Source: Bacteroidota bacterium (GTDB taxonomy: Bacteria > Bacteroidota > Bacteroidia > Flavobacteriales > Weeksellaceae). Taken from it: a DNA stretch of 64,000 nucleotides. The notes beneath the pieces are model-generated. The model was not told the DNA's origin. It did no database searches and saw only the letters and a program-made list of their open reading frames with translations. Position numbers and translations under genes: made by a program. Below, in pieces: positions 35,585 to 43,797 of this stretch (positions are counted from its first letter, which is position 1; each line of letters opens with the position of its first letter). Location: positions 92,862-156,861 of the forward strand of contig JAEWOR010000008.1 of assembly GCA_023399595.1 (NCBI GenBank), given 5' to 3'.

Positions 35585-36551
35585 TTGTTTGTTGAGTTAT
35601 TTTTTTATTAACAATATAAGGATAAACAATATAGTAACCACCAATTATAAACAGGCATCCAAAAATAATAATAAGATTCAGAAATTCGGGCATTTTTAAG
35701 GCGTGTCTTGTAATATAACCTTCAATAATTCCCGCTACAATGGTAAAAGGAAGGGTACTTAAAAATATTTTAAAAGAATCTCTAAATCCTTTTTTAAAAG
35801 AATTAAACCTCGAAAAAGTTCGTGGAAACAAAACCGAAGCTCCAAGCATTAATCCGCACATGGATTCTACAATCATACTGAAAATTTCGAATGTTCCATG
35901 CAACCAAATACCTTTTGCACTATCTTTTAAAGCGCCATATTCATAGAAAAAATACTGAAACGAGCCCAACATAATACAGTTGTATAAAAAGAAAATCACC
36001 GTTCCAATTCCTCCGAAAACACCAAAAATAAACATTCTTGCACCTACTAAAATATTATTAAAAATAATTCCAATGCTACTTCCCCATGTAGATCCACTTT
36101 GGTAAACGCCTACGGCATTACCTTTTTTAATGTTCTCAATGGTCATATTTACATATTCTTCGCCTAAAATAATTTTAACAAAATTTGGATCGTAAATAGA
36201 AGAAAGGAGTCCAATGCTGGTAAATAGGAAAAACATTATGAAAGCGTATATTAAATACCTTCTATTTTCATACACCAAAAGTGGAATTTCTGTTGCAAAG
36301 AAATATTTAATTCGGTTTTCTTCTATTCTTTTTGTTTTATAAATCTTTTGAAATATCTGGGATGAGAGATGGTTTAAGTAGACCGTAGTTTTACTCTTCG
36401 GATAATAAGTTTGTGCAAAAGAAAGATCATTAATAAGGTTGATGTACAAAGAAGAAAGCTCATCCGGATTTTTTTTTGTTTTTCCGAGAATAACCTGCTC
36501 TATTCCCAACCATTTTTCTTTATTTTGTTTTATAAAAAATACTTCTCTCAT
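35568..36551 (-). CDS. SpoIIM-like (stage II sporulation protein M family) membrane protein
   Basis: A 327-residue protein with a soluble N-terminal region (about 1-100) and five or six membrane helices. The core holds NILVGARMFIFGVFGGIGT and the diagnostic WLHGTFEIFSMIVES. SpoIIM-family proteins outside sporulators are paired with RDD proteins and MoxR operons; their role is unknown. It is the first gene of the minus-strand operon and is divergent from the RDD gene with only 27 bases between the starts, so the promoters must overlap. Confidence 0.85.
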   Translation of the reverse strand: MREVFFIKQNKEKWLGIEQVILGKTKKNPDELSSLYINLINDLSFAQTYYPKSKTTVYLNHLSSQIFQKIYKTKRIEENRIKYFFATEIPLLVYENRRYLIYAFIMFFLFTSIGLLSSIYDPNFVKIILGEEYVNMTIENIKKGNAVGVYQSGSTWGSSIGIIFNNILVGARMFIFGVFGGIGTVIFFLYNCIMLGSFQYFFYEYGALKDSAKGIWLHGTFEIFSMIVESMCGLMLGASVLFPRTFSRFNSFKKGFRDSFKIFLSTLPFTIVAGIIEGYITRHALKMPEFLNLIIIFGCLFIIGGYYIVYPYIVNKKITQQTNDAVL

Positions 36552-36578
36552 AATTTGTTAGGCTAAAATAATAAAAAA

Positions 36579-37331
36579 ATGAACGAAATTGCCATTAATA
36601 CATCACAAAATGTGAACATCACTTTTAAAGTTGCAAGCATTGGCGAACGCATGGTAGCTTTCATTATAGATATGGCTATTAAAACTTTTTATTTCATTGT
36701 TGTTTTTTATATTTTAACAAAATTTTTTGGTCTTTCTGCGTATTTAAACAGATTAGACAGTTGGTCTGAAATGGCCATAATGATTATGATTGCTTTTCCA
36801 ACTTTCATTTATACACTTGTTGCAGAAAGTTTAATGGAAGGACAAACGCCTGGAAAAAAAGTGATGAAAATCCGCGTGGTTAAAATTGATGGTTATCAAG
36901 CCAGCTTTGGTGATTATGTAATGAGATGGATGTTTCGTTTAGTGGATGTTTTTCTTAATTCTGGAATTGTAGGTTTACTCTCAATGATTATTTCCAAACA
37001 CAATCAGAGATTGGGTGATATTGTTTCTGGAACCGCAGTTATTTCTTTAAAAAACCATGTTAATATTTCGCATACCATTCTTGAAAACATTCAAACAGAT
37101 TATATTCCTACTTTCCCACAAGTAATTGCTTTAAACGATAACGATGTGAGAATTATTAAAGAAAATTATCATAAAGCTCTAAGAATTGATGACAGAGAAG
37201 TGATAACAAAACTTTCAGACAAGATAAAATCAACTTTAAAACTTGAAGTGAGTCCACAAGAATTCACGGAAAGACAGTTTATACAAGTAATTATAAAGGA
37301 TTATAACTTTTACACGGGTAGAGATCATTAA
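36579..37331 (+). CDS. RDD family membrane protein
   Basis: A 250-residue protein with an RDD domain: an early Arg/Asp (GERMVAFIIDMAIK), two to three membrane helices (about 28-48, 65-85), then the conserved TPGKKVMKIRVVKIDG and YVMRWMFRLVD. A soluble tail of about 90 residues follows. Its partner in genome context is the divergent SpoIIM gene. RDD proteins have been linked to small-solute or ion transport in some bacteria, but no function is assured here. Confidence 0.88.
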   Translation: MNEIAINTSQNVNITFKVASIGERMVAFIIDMAIKTFYFIVVFYILTKFFGLSAYLNRLDSWSEMAIMIMIAFPTFIYTLVAESLMEGQTPGKKVMKIRVVKIDGYQASFGDYVMRWMFRLVDVFLNSGIVGLLSMIISKHNQRLGDIVSGTAVISLKNHVNISHTILENIQTDYIPTFPQVIALNDNDVRIIKENYHKALRIDDREVITKLSDKIKSTLKLEVSPQEFTERQFIQVIIKDYNFYTGRDH

Positions 37332-37362
37332 TCTTTTTCTTATATTCATTAAAAAATAAAAT

Positions 37363-37653
37363 ATGGAATTTAGCAACAATCAATCAGGAAACGGAGGTTT
37401 TATAACATTAAATGACAATTCCGAAGAAGTTGGAAGACTTACCTACACTATTTTTCCAGAGGATAAAAAACTCATCATTTCTTTCGTTTTGGTTCATCCA
37501 AAATTTGAAGGAAAAGGCATGGGAAAATTACTTGTGGAAGAAGGCATTCGTTTTGCCAGAGAAAACCAATGGAATATTTATCCGCATTGTTCTTACGCCA
37601 GATCTGTAATGATGAGAATGACGGATGTGGATGATATTCTTCTAAAGCAATAA
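37363..37653 (+). CDS. Small GNAT-like N-acetyltransferase (YjdJ/COG2388 type)
   Basis: A 96-residue mini-GNAT. It has HPKFEGKGMGKLLVEEGIRFAREN at about 46-69, in which EGKGMGKLL is the acetyl-CoA loop, then PHCSYARSVM, whose Cys is typical of this short family. It ends one base before the stop of the convergent pseudogene region. Confidence 0.88.
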   Translation: MEFSNNQSGNGGFITLNDNSEEVGRLTYTIFPEDKKLIISFVLVHPKFEGKGMGKLLVEEGIRFARENQWNIYPHCSYARSVMMRMTDVDDILLKQ

Positions 37654-37930
37654 TTACTTTCCCCCGAAAGGGAGAACTTCATTTACAAAAATATTTTCGG
37701 TGTCGTCTGGATAATCAACTTCCCAATAAACATCTGAAGAAATCCATTTTAAAAGCTCATCAACAAGGAGTTTTTTAGAGTTCATAACTCCCATTACATC
37801 CAATGCACAAGCATTGCATTCTTGCTCATATTGATTGTGAATAGGAATAACGTAAAGTTTTTTCTTCATAAAAAGAGCTTCTGCAGGAGTTTCGAAACCT
37901 GCATTGCACAAAAACTTCAATGCAGGTAAA
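37654..37930 (-). pseudogene. Tail fragment of a glycosyltransferase
   Basis: About 92 residues that read like the C-terminal UDP-sugar-binding part of a family 28/GT1-like glycosyltransferase: NAGFETPAEALFMKKK, IPIHNQYEQECNACAL, then a short tail ending LPFGGK. The N-terminal domain and start codon are absent. It runs in frame with remains of a metallophosphoesterase (SGDWIGNL), which points to a deletion that fused two neighbouring genes. Confidence 0.7.
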
Positions 37931-38611
37931 TTTCCAATCCAATCACCAGAATTTAAATAAATACTCTCCCCCTTCTTTATTGTATACTTTTCTGATTTAA
38001 GGTTGATGAATATGTCCATATATAACATAATCGTACTCATTATCGATGGCCAATTCGGAAGCCGTAAACTCAAAATCCCCAATATATTTGATAGCCTTTT
38101 TAACTCTGTTCTTAATTTTTTTTTTTGAAATGAATATTTTTCCTTTTCAAGCTTTGTTAAAAAACAGTGCACTACATTCTTAATAAAAATAAGTAAGTCA
38201 TATCCTGTTCCACTAATTTTGCAATCCATTTGAAATGTTGAACGGAAGCATCAAAGACATTACCATGACAAATCCAAGCTTTCTTATGATTAAGATTCAA
38301 ACATAATTTATTACTAACCTTAAGATTTCCTAATGGAAGTCCGTAAACTTCCTAAATATCTCATCATGATTTCCTGTAATGTAATAAACATCCGTTCCTT
38401 TTTTAGCAAAAGAAATTAGTTTTTTAATAACTTTTAAATGCGATATTGGAAAGTAAGATTTTTTAAACTGCCAAATATCAATAATATCACCGTTTAAAAC
38501 TAAAGCTTTAGGCTGAATTGATTGCAAATATTGAATCAACTCTTTGGCTTTACAACCATAGGTTCCTAAATGCACATCTGAAATTACCACCCATTCAGGT
38601 CTTCGTAACAT
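37931..38611 (-). pseudogene. Broken metallophosphoesterase (UDP-2,3-diacylglucosamine diphosphatase-like)
   Basis: The first 93 residues are sound, with VISDVHLGTYGC, LNGDIIDIW and TGNHDE, the metal motifs of a calcineurin-like phosphatase. Then a base seems lost near 38330 (FTDFH then stop). In other frames the text continues: LGNLKVSNKLCLNLNHKKAW with CHGNVFDAS, then GTGYDLLIFIKNVV, then AIKYIGDFELTASELAIDN, and GHIHQP followed by a TAA stop. Lesions therefore include at least four frameshifts, one at an 11-A run, plus a stop. The end runs into the glycosyltransferase fragment. Confidence 0.85.
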
Positions 38612-38670
38612 TTATAGATTTTTACAAAGTAAAAGCTTATAAATGAACTGAAAGTGATCACAAAATTATA

Positions 38671-38707
38671 TTAATAAAAACCGACCGAAGCTTCGCTTCG
38701 GTCGGTT
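38671..38707 (-). terminator. Terminator of yebC
   Basis: A perfect 13-bp stem (38679-38691 with 38695-38707) with a TTC loop; five T follow on the minus strand. The loop and GC-rich tip match the palindromes at 28583 and 29636. Confidence 0.8.
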
Positions 38708-38731
38708 CAATATTTTAAGAAAGTTAAAAAC

Positions 38732-39472
38732 TTAAAGAGATTCTAAAAGTTCATCTGTCATTTCCATATTATGATAAACGTTTTGAACATCGTCATCCTC
38801 CTCAAATCTTTCCAACATCTTCATATTAATCTTGAATTGCTCTTCATTAACTTCTTTGGTATTGTTTGGGATTCTTTGCAATTCAGCACTTTTTACCTCA
38901 ATTCCTAAGTCATCCAATTTATGAGACAAAGATCCAAAATCTTCAAATGCAGTTGTAATTAATACTTCTTCATCATCCTGATCAATATCCTCAGCTCCAC
39001 CATCAATCATTTCCATTTCAAAGTCATCCCAATCTAATTTAATCTGAGACTTATCAATATTAAAAATACCTTTTCTATCAAAGATAAAAGCGAGTTCCCC
39101 ATTTTTACCAAGGTTACCATCAAACTTATTGAATATAGCTCTTACATTAGCTACAGTCCTTATAGGGTTATTGGTAGTACATTCCACAAAGAAAGCCACA
39201 CCTCCTTGTCCGTACCCTTCATAAGTGATTTCTTCATAATTCTCTGCATCTGCTCCCGAAGCTTTTTTTATCGCTCTTTCAACATTGTCTTTGGGCATAT
39301 TAGCACCCTTAGCATTTTGTATGCATCTTCTCAATGCAGGATTGGCTTCTGGATCAGGACCTCCAGCTTTTACAGCTAAGGCAATGTCTTTACCTATTTT
39401 CGAAAATGTTTTGGCCATTTTATCCCAACGTGCCATTTTAGAAGCTTTTCTATATTCAAACGCTCTTCCCAT
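38732..39472 (-). CDS. YebC/PmpR family regulator or translation factor
   Basis: A 246-residue protein with the YebC opening MGRAFEYRKASKMARWDKM, KIGKDIALAVKAGGPDPEAN, NMPKDNVERAIKKASG, and YEGYGQGGVAFFVECTTNN. YebC proteins are cytoplasmic; they were described as DNA-binding regulators and more recently some are tied to relief of ribosome stalling at prolines. It has its own -7 element and terminator. Confidence 0.93.
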   Translation of the reverse strand: MGRAFEYRKASKMARWDKMAKTFSKIGKDIALAVKAGGPDPEANPALRRCIQNAKGANMPKDNVERAIKKASGADAENYEEITYEGYGQGGVAFFVECTTNNPIRTVANVRAIFNKFDGNLGKNGELAFIFDRKGIFNIDKSQIKLDWDDFEMEMIDGGAEDIDQDDEEVLITTAFEDFGSLSHKLDDLGIEVKSAELQRIPNNTKEVNEEQFKINMKMLERFEEDDDVQNVYHNMEMTDELLESL

Positions 39473-39490
39473 ATTCTTAATTTATTTATG

Positions 39491-39498
39491 CAAAATTA
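39491..39498 (-). promoter_or_regulatory. -7 element of the yebC promoter
   Basis: On the minus strand this reads TAATTTTG and ends 18 bases before the yebC ATG. Confidence 0.55.
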
Positions 39499-39511
39499 CT
39501 AAAACTAAGTG

Positions 39512-39540
39512 AAAAAAAAATACCCCCCGAAGGAGGTATT
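39512..39540 (-). terminator. Terminator of the OmpA-family gene
   Basis: A 9-bp stem (39519-39527 with 39532-39540) with one wobble and a TTCG loop on the minus strand, followed by a T-run. Confidence 0.8.
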
Positions 39541-39559
39541 TAGTATTTAGAAAAATTAA

Positions 39560-41044
39560 TTATTTTTTCTTTTTAGCTGGAGCTTTTTTCTTAGCTGGAG
39601 CTTTTTTAACAGCTTTCTTAATAACTACTGGTAAGTCTGATTTTTGCATCGCTTCCCAAGCAGCAGCGTCAGCAGCTTTAACAACTACTTTTCTGTCTTT
39701 TTCTCTTTCAGCATCTGAAGCTTTTTCAGAAACTGTAGCTTCTTGTTCACCAAGACCTCTAGATTTCAATTGGTTAGCATTAACACCTCTTGCTTCTAAA
39801 GCAGATACTACAGATGCAGCTCTTTCTCTAGAAAGTTTCAAGTTGTAAGCTTCAGAACCTTTCTTATCTGTGTGACCTTCAACGATGAATTTACCGTTTT
39901 TAGATTCTTTCAAGATAGTAGCAGCTTGATCTAATTTACCGTTAGATTCTGGCTTAATAGTAGCTTTGTTGAAATCAAATAAAATGTTTCTTAAAGCACC
40001 TGTAGCTTCATCAACGATTACTGAATCTGGCTTAGGACATCCGTTGTATTCTGGAAGACCTGGAACTGTAGGACAAGCATCATCTTTATCTAAGATACCG
40101 TCACCATCTGTATCTGGCCAAGGACAACCTTGGTTTTCAGCAGGACCTGCAACTGTAGGACAAGCATCATCTTTATCGATTACACCGTCACCATCTGTAT
40201 CTGGCCAAGGACAACCGTTGTTTTCAACTGGACCAGCAACTTCTGGACATTGATCGTCTTTATCTGGAATACCATCTCCGTCAGTGTCAGGGCATCCTTG
40301 GAATTCCGGTAAACCTGGTGTATCTGGACATAAATCGTCTTTATCTAAGATACCATCTTTATCTCTATCTCTGTTACCGAATCTGAAGTTCAAAGTAGCA
40401 GAAGTTTGCCAAAAGTTAGCAACAGTAGATTTATCACCTGGAGTAGATACATAATCTCCTTGTACACCAAGACCGAAGTTTTTAGTTATCCAGAAATTAA
40501 CACCTGCACCTGTAGATACAGTAAAGAAGTTAGCTTTACCATTCTCATTACCATTTTCACCATTAGGTACTGAATCTCCTCTCCAATCTGTTCTTGGGAA
40601 AGTAAGTGCAGTATAATCGTGTCTTAGGTAATTAGCACCTACTCTTAAATATGGATCAAACCAAGATTCTTCATCCCACAAAAGACCAGCAGCTTTAAAT
40701 TGGAAACCAAGACCTGTCATTAAGAAGAATTCTTTCCCCATTCCAAATCTCTTGTTATCCACATTACCAACTGTTGTTTGCCAATCTAATACTAAGCCTT
40801 TACCTAAGTTTCTAGCTACCGTTAATTTTGACAAAGGAGGTGTAATAGAATTATTGTTCATATTGAACATATTCTTCGTTAAGTTTTTAGCAGACCACGT
40901 ATTGCTGAAATTATTAGCAATAGCCTTGTGGTTTTCGCTATGCATACCAACACCTATTAACCAAGGATTGTTGGTAGTCTGAGCAAAAACAGTAGAGGCT
41001 ACAGTGAGTGCCAATGCTGAAATTCCTAATTTTAGATTTTTCAT
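39560..41044 (-). CDS. OmpA-family outer-membrane protein with TSP3 repeats
   Basis: A 494-residue protein: signal peptide (ending STVFAQ), a beta-barrel-like N-terminal part (about 23-225), at least four thrombospondin type 3 calcium-binding units (about 228-340; DRDKDGILDKDD, DTDGDGIPDKDDQCP, DTDGDGVIDKDDACP), and an OmpA peptidoglycan-binding domain (LFDFNKATIKPES, VEGHTDKKGSEAYNLKLS, RGLGEQEA). It ends with a lysine-rich tail (KKAPAKKKAPAKKKK). It would tie the outer membrane to the cell wall. The repeats are near-identical at DNA level between about 40090 and 40230. Confidence 0.92.
   Translation of the reverse strand: MKNLKLGISALALTVASTVFAQTTNNPWLIGVGMHSENHKAIANNFSNTWSAKNLTKNMFNMNNNSITPPLSKLTVARNLGKGLVLDWQTTVGNVDNKRFGMGKEFFLMTGLGFQFKAAGLLWDEESWFDPYLRVGANYLRHDYTALTFPRTDWRGDSVPNGENGNENGKANFFTVSTGAGVNFWITKNFGLGVQGDYVSTPGDKSTVANFWQTSATLNFRFGNRDRDKDGILDKDDLCPDTPGLPEFQGCPDTDGDGIPDKDDQCPEVAGPVENNGCPWPDTDGDGVIDKDDACPTVAGPAENQGCPWPDTDGDGILDKDDACPTVPGLPEYNGCPKPDSVIVDEATGALRNILFDFNKATIKPESNGKLDQAATILKESKNGKFIVEGHTDKKGSEAYNLKLSRERAASVVSALEARGVNANQLKSRGLGEQEATVSEKASDAEREKDRKVVVKAADAAAWEAMQKSDLPVVIKKAVKKAPAKKKAPAKKKK
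40020..40350 (-). repeat. Tandem DNA repeats coding for TSP3 units
   Basis: Units of about 78-97 bases repeat with sequences such as CCATCTGTATCTGGCCAAGG occurring twice (starting near 40104 and 40191). They encode the calcium-binding DTDGDG...DKDDxCP modules and could recombine to change repeat number. Confidence 0.65.
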
Positions 41045-41121
41045 AGAATTAAATGATTAAATAATTGATATTGCAAAATAAATATAAATTTTCTTTATGT
41101 ACAAAGTTTTTGAGATGATTT

Positions 41122-41580
41122 TTAACTTTTCTTTAATATTCTGTCCAAGTTTCTTTTATTATCTCTGTCTTTTATACTTTCTCTTTTATCATAAAGCTTT
41201 TTCCCCCTTCCTAAAGCAATAATAAGCTTCGCATAGCCCTTGTCATTAATGTATAACTTTAAAGGTACTATAGTATTTCCTGCATCTTTAATTTTACGCT
41301 CTAACTTGTCTAGTTCCTTTTTGTGCAGTAGCAATTTCCGTTCCCTTTTCGTTTTATGATTATAAAAAGTTCCCAATTTATACTCATCTATCATCATATT
41401 TATAATATACAATTCACCATCTATGAACTGACAAAACGCTTCTGTTATAGAAGCTTTAGATGAACGAAGAGATTTAATCTCAGTCCCCATCAACACCATT
41501 CCAGCCTCGTATTGATCGAGGATTTCATATTCGAACTTGGCTCTTTTATTATAAATATTTACCGATTTTTCTATTTTCAT
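41122..41580 (-). CDS. smpB: SsrA-binding protein
   Basis: A 152-residue partner of tmRNA in trans-translation rescue of stalled ribosomes. It shows NKRAKFEYEILDQYEAGMVL, GTEIKSLRSSKASI, and the C-terminal RGKKLYDKRESIKDRDNKR, the tail that enters the mRNA channel. The tmRNA gene itself was not found in the window. It is divergent from the ABC-F gene. Confidence 0.96.
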   Translation of the reverse strand: MKIEKSVNIYNKRAKFEYEILDQYEAGMVLMGTEIKSLRSSKASITEAFCQFIDGELYIINMMIDEYKLGTFYNHKTKRERKLLLHKKELDKLERKIKDAGNTIVPLKLYINDKGYAKLIIALGRGKKLYDKRESIKDRDNKRNLDRILKKS

Positions 41581-41659
41581 AGTATTGATTTCTAAAACAA
41601 ACTCATTTACAAAAAACAGACTAAAAATTTTGTCACTTTAGTATCTCATCTATTTTTCA

Positions 41660-41667
41660 TAATTTTG
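41660..41667 (+). promoter_or_regulatory. -7 element of the YbiT-type ABC-F promoter
   Basis: TAATTTTG fits TAnnTTTG and ends 19 bases before the ATG at 41687. Confidence 0.55.
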
Positions 41668-41686
41668 CACAAATTTACAAAACTCT

Positions 41687-43312
41687 ATGTTAACAGTATC
41701 AAACATATCACTACAGTTCGGAAAAAGAGTACTTTTTGACGAAGTAAACATAAAATTTACTAAAGGGAATTGCTATGGAATTATCGGAGCCAATGGTGCT
41801 GGTAAGTCAACATTTTTAAAAATATTAAGCGGAAAACAAGACCCAACGTCTGGTTCTGTAAGCTTGGAATCGGGTAAAAGAATGTCCGTCCTAGAGCAGG
41901 ATCACTTTGCTTATGATAATTTCACAGTATTAGAAACGGTATTAAGAGGAAATAAAAAACTTTATGACATTAAGGAAGAGATGGATGCGCTATATGCAAA
42001 ACCTGACTTTTCTGATGAAGACGGTATTAAAGCAGGTGAACTAGGCGTAGTTTACGATGAAATGGGTGGATGGAATGCAGAATCTGATGCTCAAAACATG
42101 CTTTCTAATGTTGGTATCAAAGAAGAAATGCATTATCAATTAATGGACGAACTAGAAAACAAAGATAAAGTTCGTGTATTATTGGCTCAAGCATTATTCG
42201 GAAATCCTGATGTTCTTATTTTAGACGAACCTACCAACGACTTGGATATTGAAACCATTGCTTGGTTGGAAGATTTCCTTGCAGATTATGAAAACACTGT
42301 AATTGTGGTTTCTCACGACCGTCACTTCTTAGACTCTGTGTGTACACACATTGGAGATTTAGATTATTCTAAACTTAATTTATATACAGGTAACTACTCT
42401 TATTGGTACCAAGCTTCTCAGTTAGCAACAAGACAAAGAGCTCAAGCTAATAAAAAAGCAGAAGAAAAGAAAAAAGAACTTCAAGAATTTATTGCGAGAT
42501 TTAGTTCTAACGTAGCTAAAGCTAAACAAGCTACCGCAAGAAAGAAAATGTTGGATAAATTGAATATTGACGAGATTAAACCAACATCAAGAAGGTACCC
42601 TGCAATTATTTGGGAAACGGAAAGAGAAGTTGGAGATCAAATTCTTGAAATTAAAGGTTTAGAAAAATCTAAAGACGGAGAATTATTATTCTCTGACGTT
42701 AACTTAAACCTTAAAAAAGGGGATAAAGTAGCGGTAATTTCTAAAAACTCTTTGGCAATTACGGAGTTTTTCCAAATTATTTCTGGAACTACAGAAGCTG
42801 ACAAAGGGGAATACAGATGGGGAGTTACTACCAACCAATCTTATATGCCGTTAGATAATACAGATTTCTTTAAAGATCAAAGTTTAAACTTGGTGGATTG
42901 GTTAAGACAATACACTAAAAATGACGAAGAAAGACATGAAGAATTCATGAGAGGATTCTTAGGAAGAATGCTTTTCTCGGGTGATGAAGCTTTAAAATCT
43001 TCAACTGTTCTTTCTGGAGGTGAAAAAATGCGTTGTATGTTCAGTAGAATGATGCTTCAGAAAGCAAACGTTCTTTTGTTAGACGAACCAACCAACCACT
43101 TAGACCTTGAAAGTATCACAGCATTAAACAACTCATTAATGAATTTCAAAGGGAATATCCTTTTATCATCTCATGACCACGAAATGCTTGAAACCGTTTG
43201 TAACAGAGTATTAGAACTTACTCCAAATGGCGCTATTGATAGAGAAATGACTTACGATGAATATCTTGAAGATAAAAAGATAAAAGAAGTAAGAGAGAAA
43301 ATGTATTCTTAA
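41687..43312 (+). CDS. ABC-F ATPase, YbiT type, with degenerate second Walker A
   Basis: A 541-residue cytoplasmic protein with two ABC cassettes and no membrane part; ABC-F proteins act on ribosomes. Cassette 1 has GANGAGKST at 34-42 and LILDEPTNDLD, with a weak signature (MDELENKDKVR) as in YbiT. Cassette 2 has LSGGEKMR at about 442-449 and LLLDEPTNHLD at about 463-473, but the P-loop position reads AVISKNSLAITEFF (about 349-362) with no GxxxxGKT. So site 2 probably lacks normal ATP binding by its own P-loop. It has a promoter and terminator of its own. Confidence 0.9.
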   Translation: MLTVSNISLQFGKRVLFDEVNIKFTKGNCYGIIGANGAGKSTFLKILSGKQDPTSGSVSLESGKRMSVLEQDHFAYDNFTVLETVLRGNKKLYDIKEEMDALYAKPDFSDEDGIKAGELGVVYDEMGGWNAESDAQNMLSNVGIKEEMHYQLMDELENKDKVRVLLAQALFGNPDVLILDEPTNDLDIETIAWLEDFLADYENTVIVVSHDRHFLDSVCTHIGDLDYSKLNLYTGNYSYWYQASQLATRQRAQANKKAEEKKKELQEFIARFSSNVAKAKQATARKKMLDKLNIDEIKPTSRRYPAIIWETEREVGDQILEIKGLEKSKDGELLFSDVNLNLKKGDKVAVISKNSLAITEFFQIISGTTEADKGEYRWGVTTNQSYMPLDNTDFFKDQSLNLVDWLRQYTKNDEERHEEFMRGFLGRMLFSGDEALKSSTVLSGGEKMRCMFSRMMLQKANVLLLDEPTNHLDLESITALNNSLMNFKGNILLSSHDHEMLETVCNRVLELTPNGAIDREMTYDEYLEDKKIKEVREKMYS

Positions 43313-43330
43313 TTTTCTTTTAAATAACAT

Positions 43331-43366
43331 AAAAAATCCTGAACAAATTGTTCAGGATTTTTTATT
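43331..43366 (+). terminator. Terminator of the YbiT-type ABC-F gene
   Basis: AAAAAATCCTGAAC pairs with GTTCAGGATTTTTT across a short loop (about 43331-43363). It is symmetrical and can also act on the minus strand. Confidence 0.85.
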
Positions 43367-43388
43367 TCAAATAATGTGATTTATAGTC

Positions 43389-43665
43389 TTATTTAGTAAG
43401 TTTTGTTGTTGGCAAAGTAACAGTTCCAGAATCTTTCCTAAGACCATCTTTTTCATCTTTTTTCTTCATATTATAGGCTCTTTTTTCACTTGCAGGGTGA
43501 GAATTGAACATTTCCTGCAAACCAAATTGTTTTTCACCATCTGCATTAGTTTTTTTGAAAACGGTATAAGCTCTACAACTTAACTTTAGCAGCAACATCC
43601 ACAACTTTCCCTAAAGTATTTTTTTTTGCATTCAAACGTGCTAGTGCATCAAGAATTATCATCAA
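43389..43665 (-). pseudogene. C-terminal remnant of an M48-type metalloprotease
   Basis: Two frames together read DALARLNAKKNTLGKVVDVAA then, after a frameshift and stop near 43580, AYTVFKKTNADGEKQFGLQE and MFNSHPASEKRAYNM. The SHPxSEKR segment is typical of the end of M48 family peptidases. The HExxH catalytic part is absent, so only the tail survives. The 71-residue open frame (43389-43604) is not a real start. Confidence 0.65.
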
Positions 43666-43784
43666 AATAATTGATTTTTCATAAATGATTTTTTTTTCTA
43701 ATCGCCGTTAAAAATAAAGCAAAAACACCAAATAGAAAATGCATATAGTTAAATTTAAACTTTTCATAACCTATTTTTTTTCCT

Positions 43785-43792
43785 TAAATTTG
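43785..43792 (+). promoter_or_regulatory. -7 element close to recJ
   Basis: TAAATTTG fits the consensus but ends only 5 bases before the recJ ATG, so a transcript from it would be leaderless or nearly so. Confidence 0.4.
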
Positions 43793-43797
43793 TTGCT

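Noticed and set aside
37654..38229. A real 191-residue gene
   Set aside because: Its text joins frames of two unrelated families and ignores frameshifts; it is a pseudogene product of chance.
39966..40312. Plus-strand frames opposite the TSP3 repeats
   Set aside because: Repetitive shadow of the OmpA-family gene.
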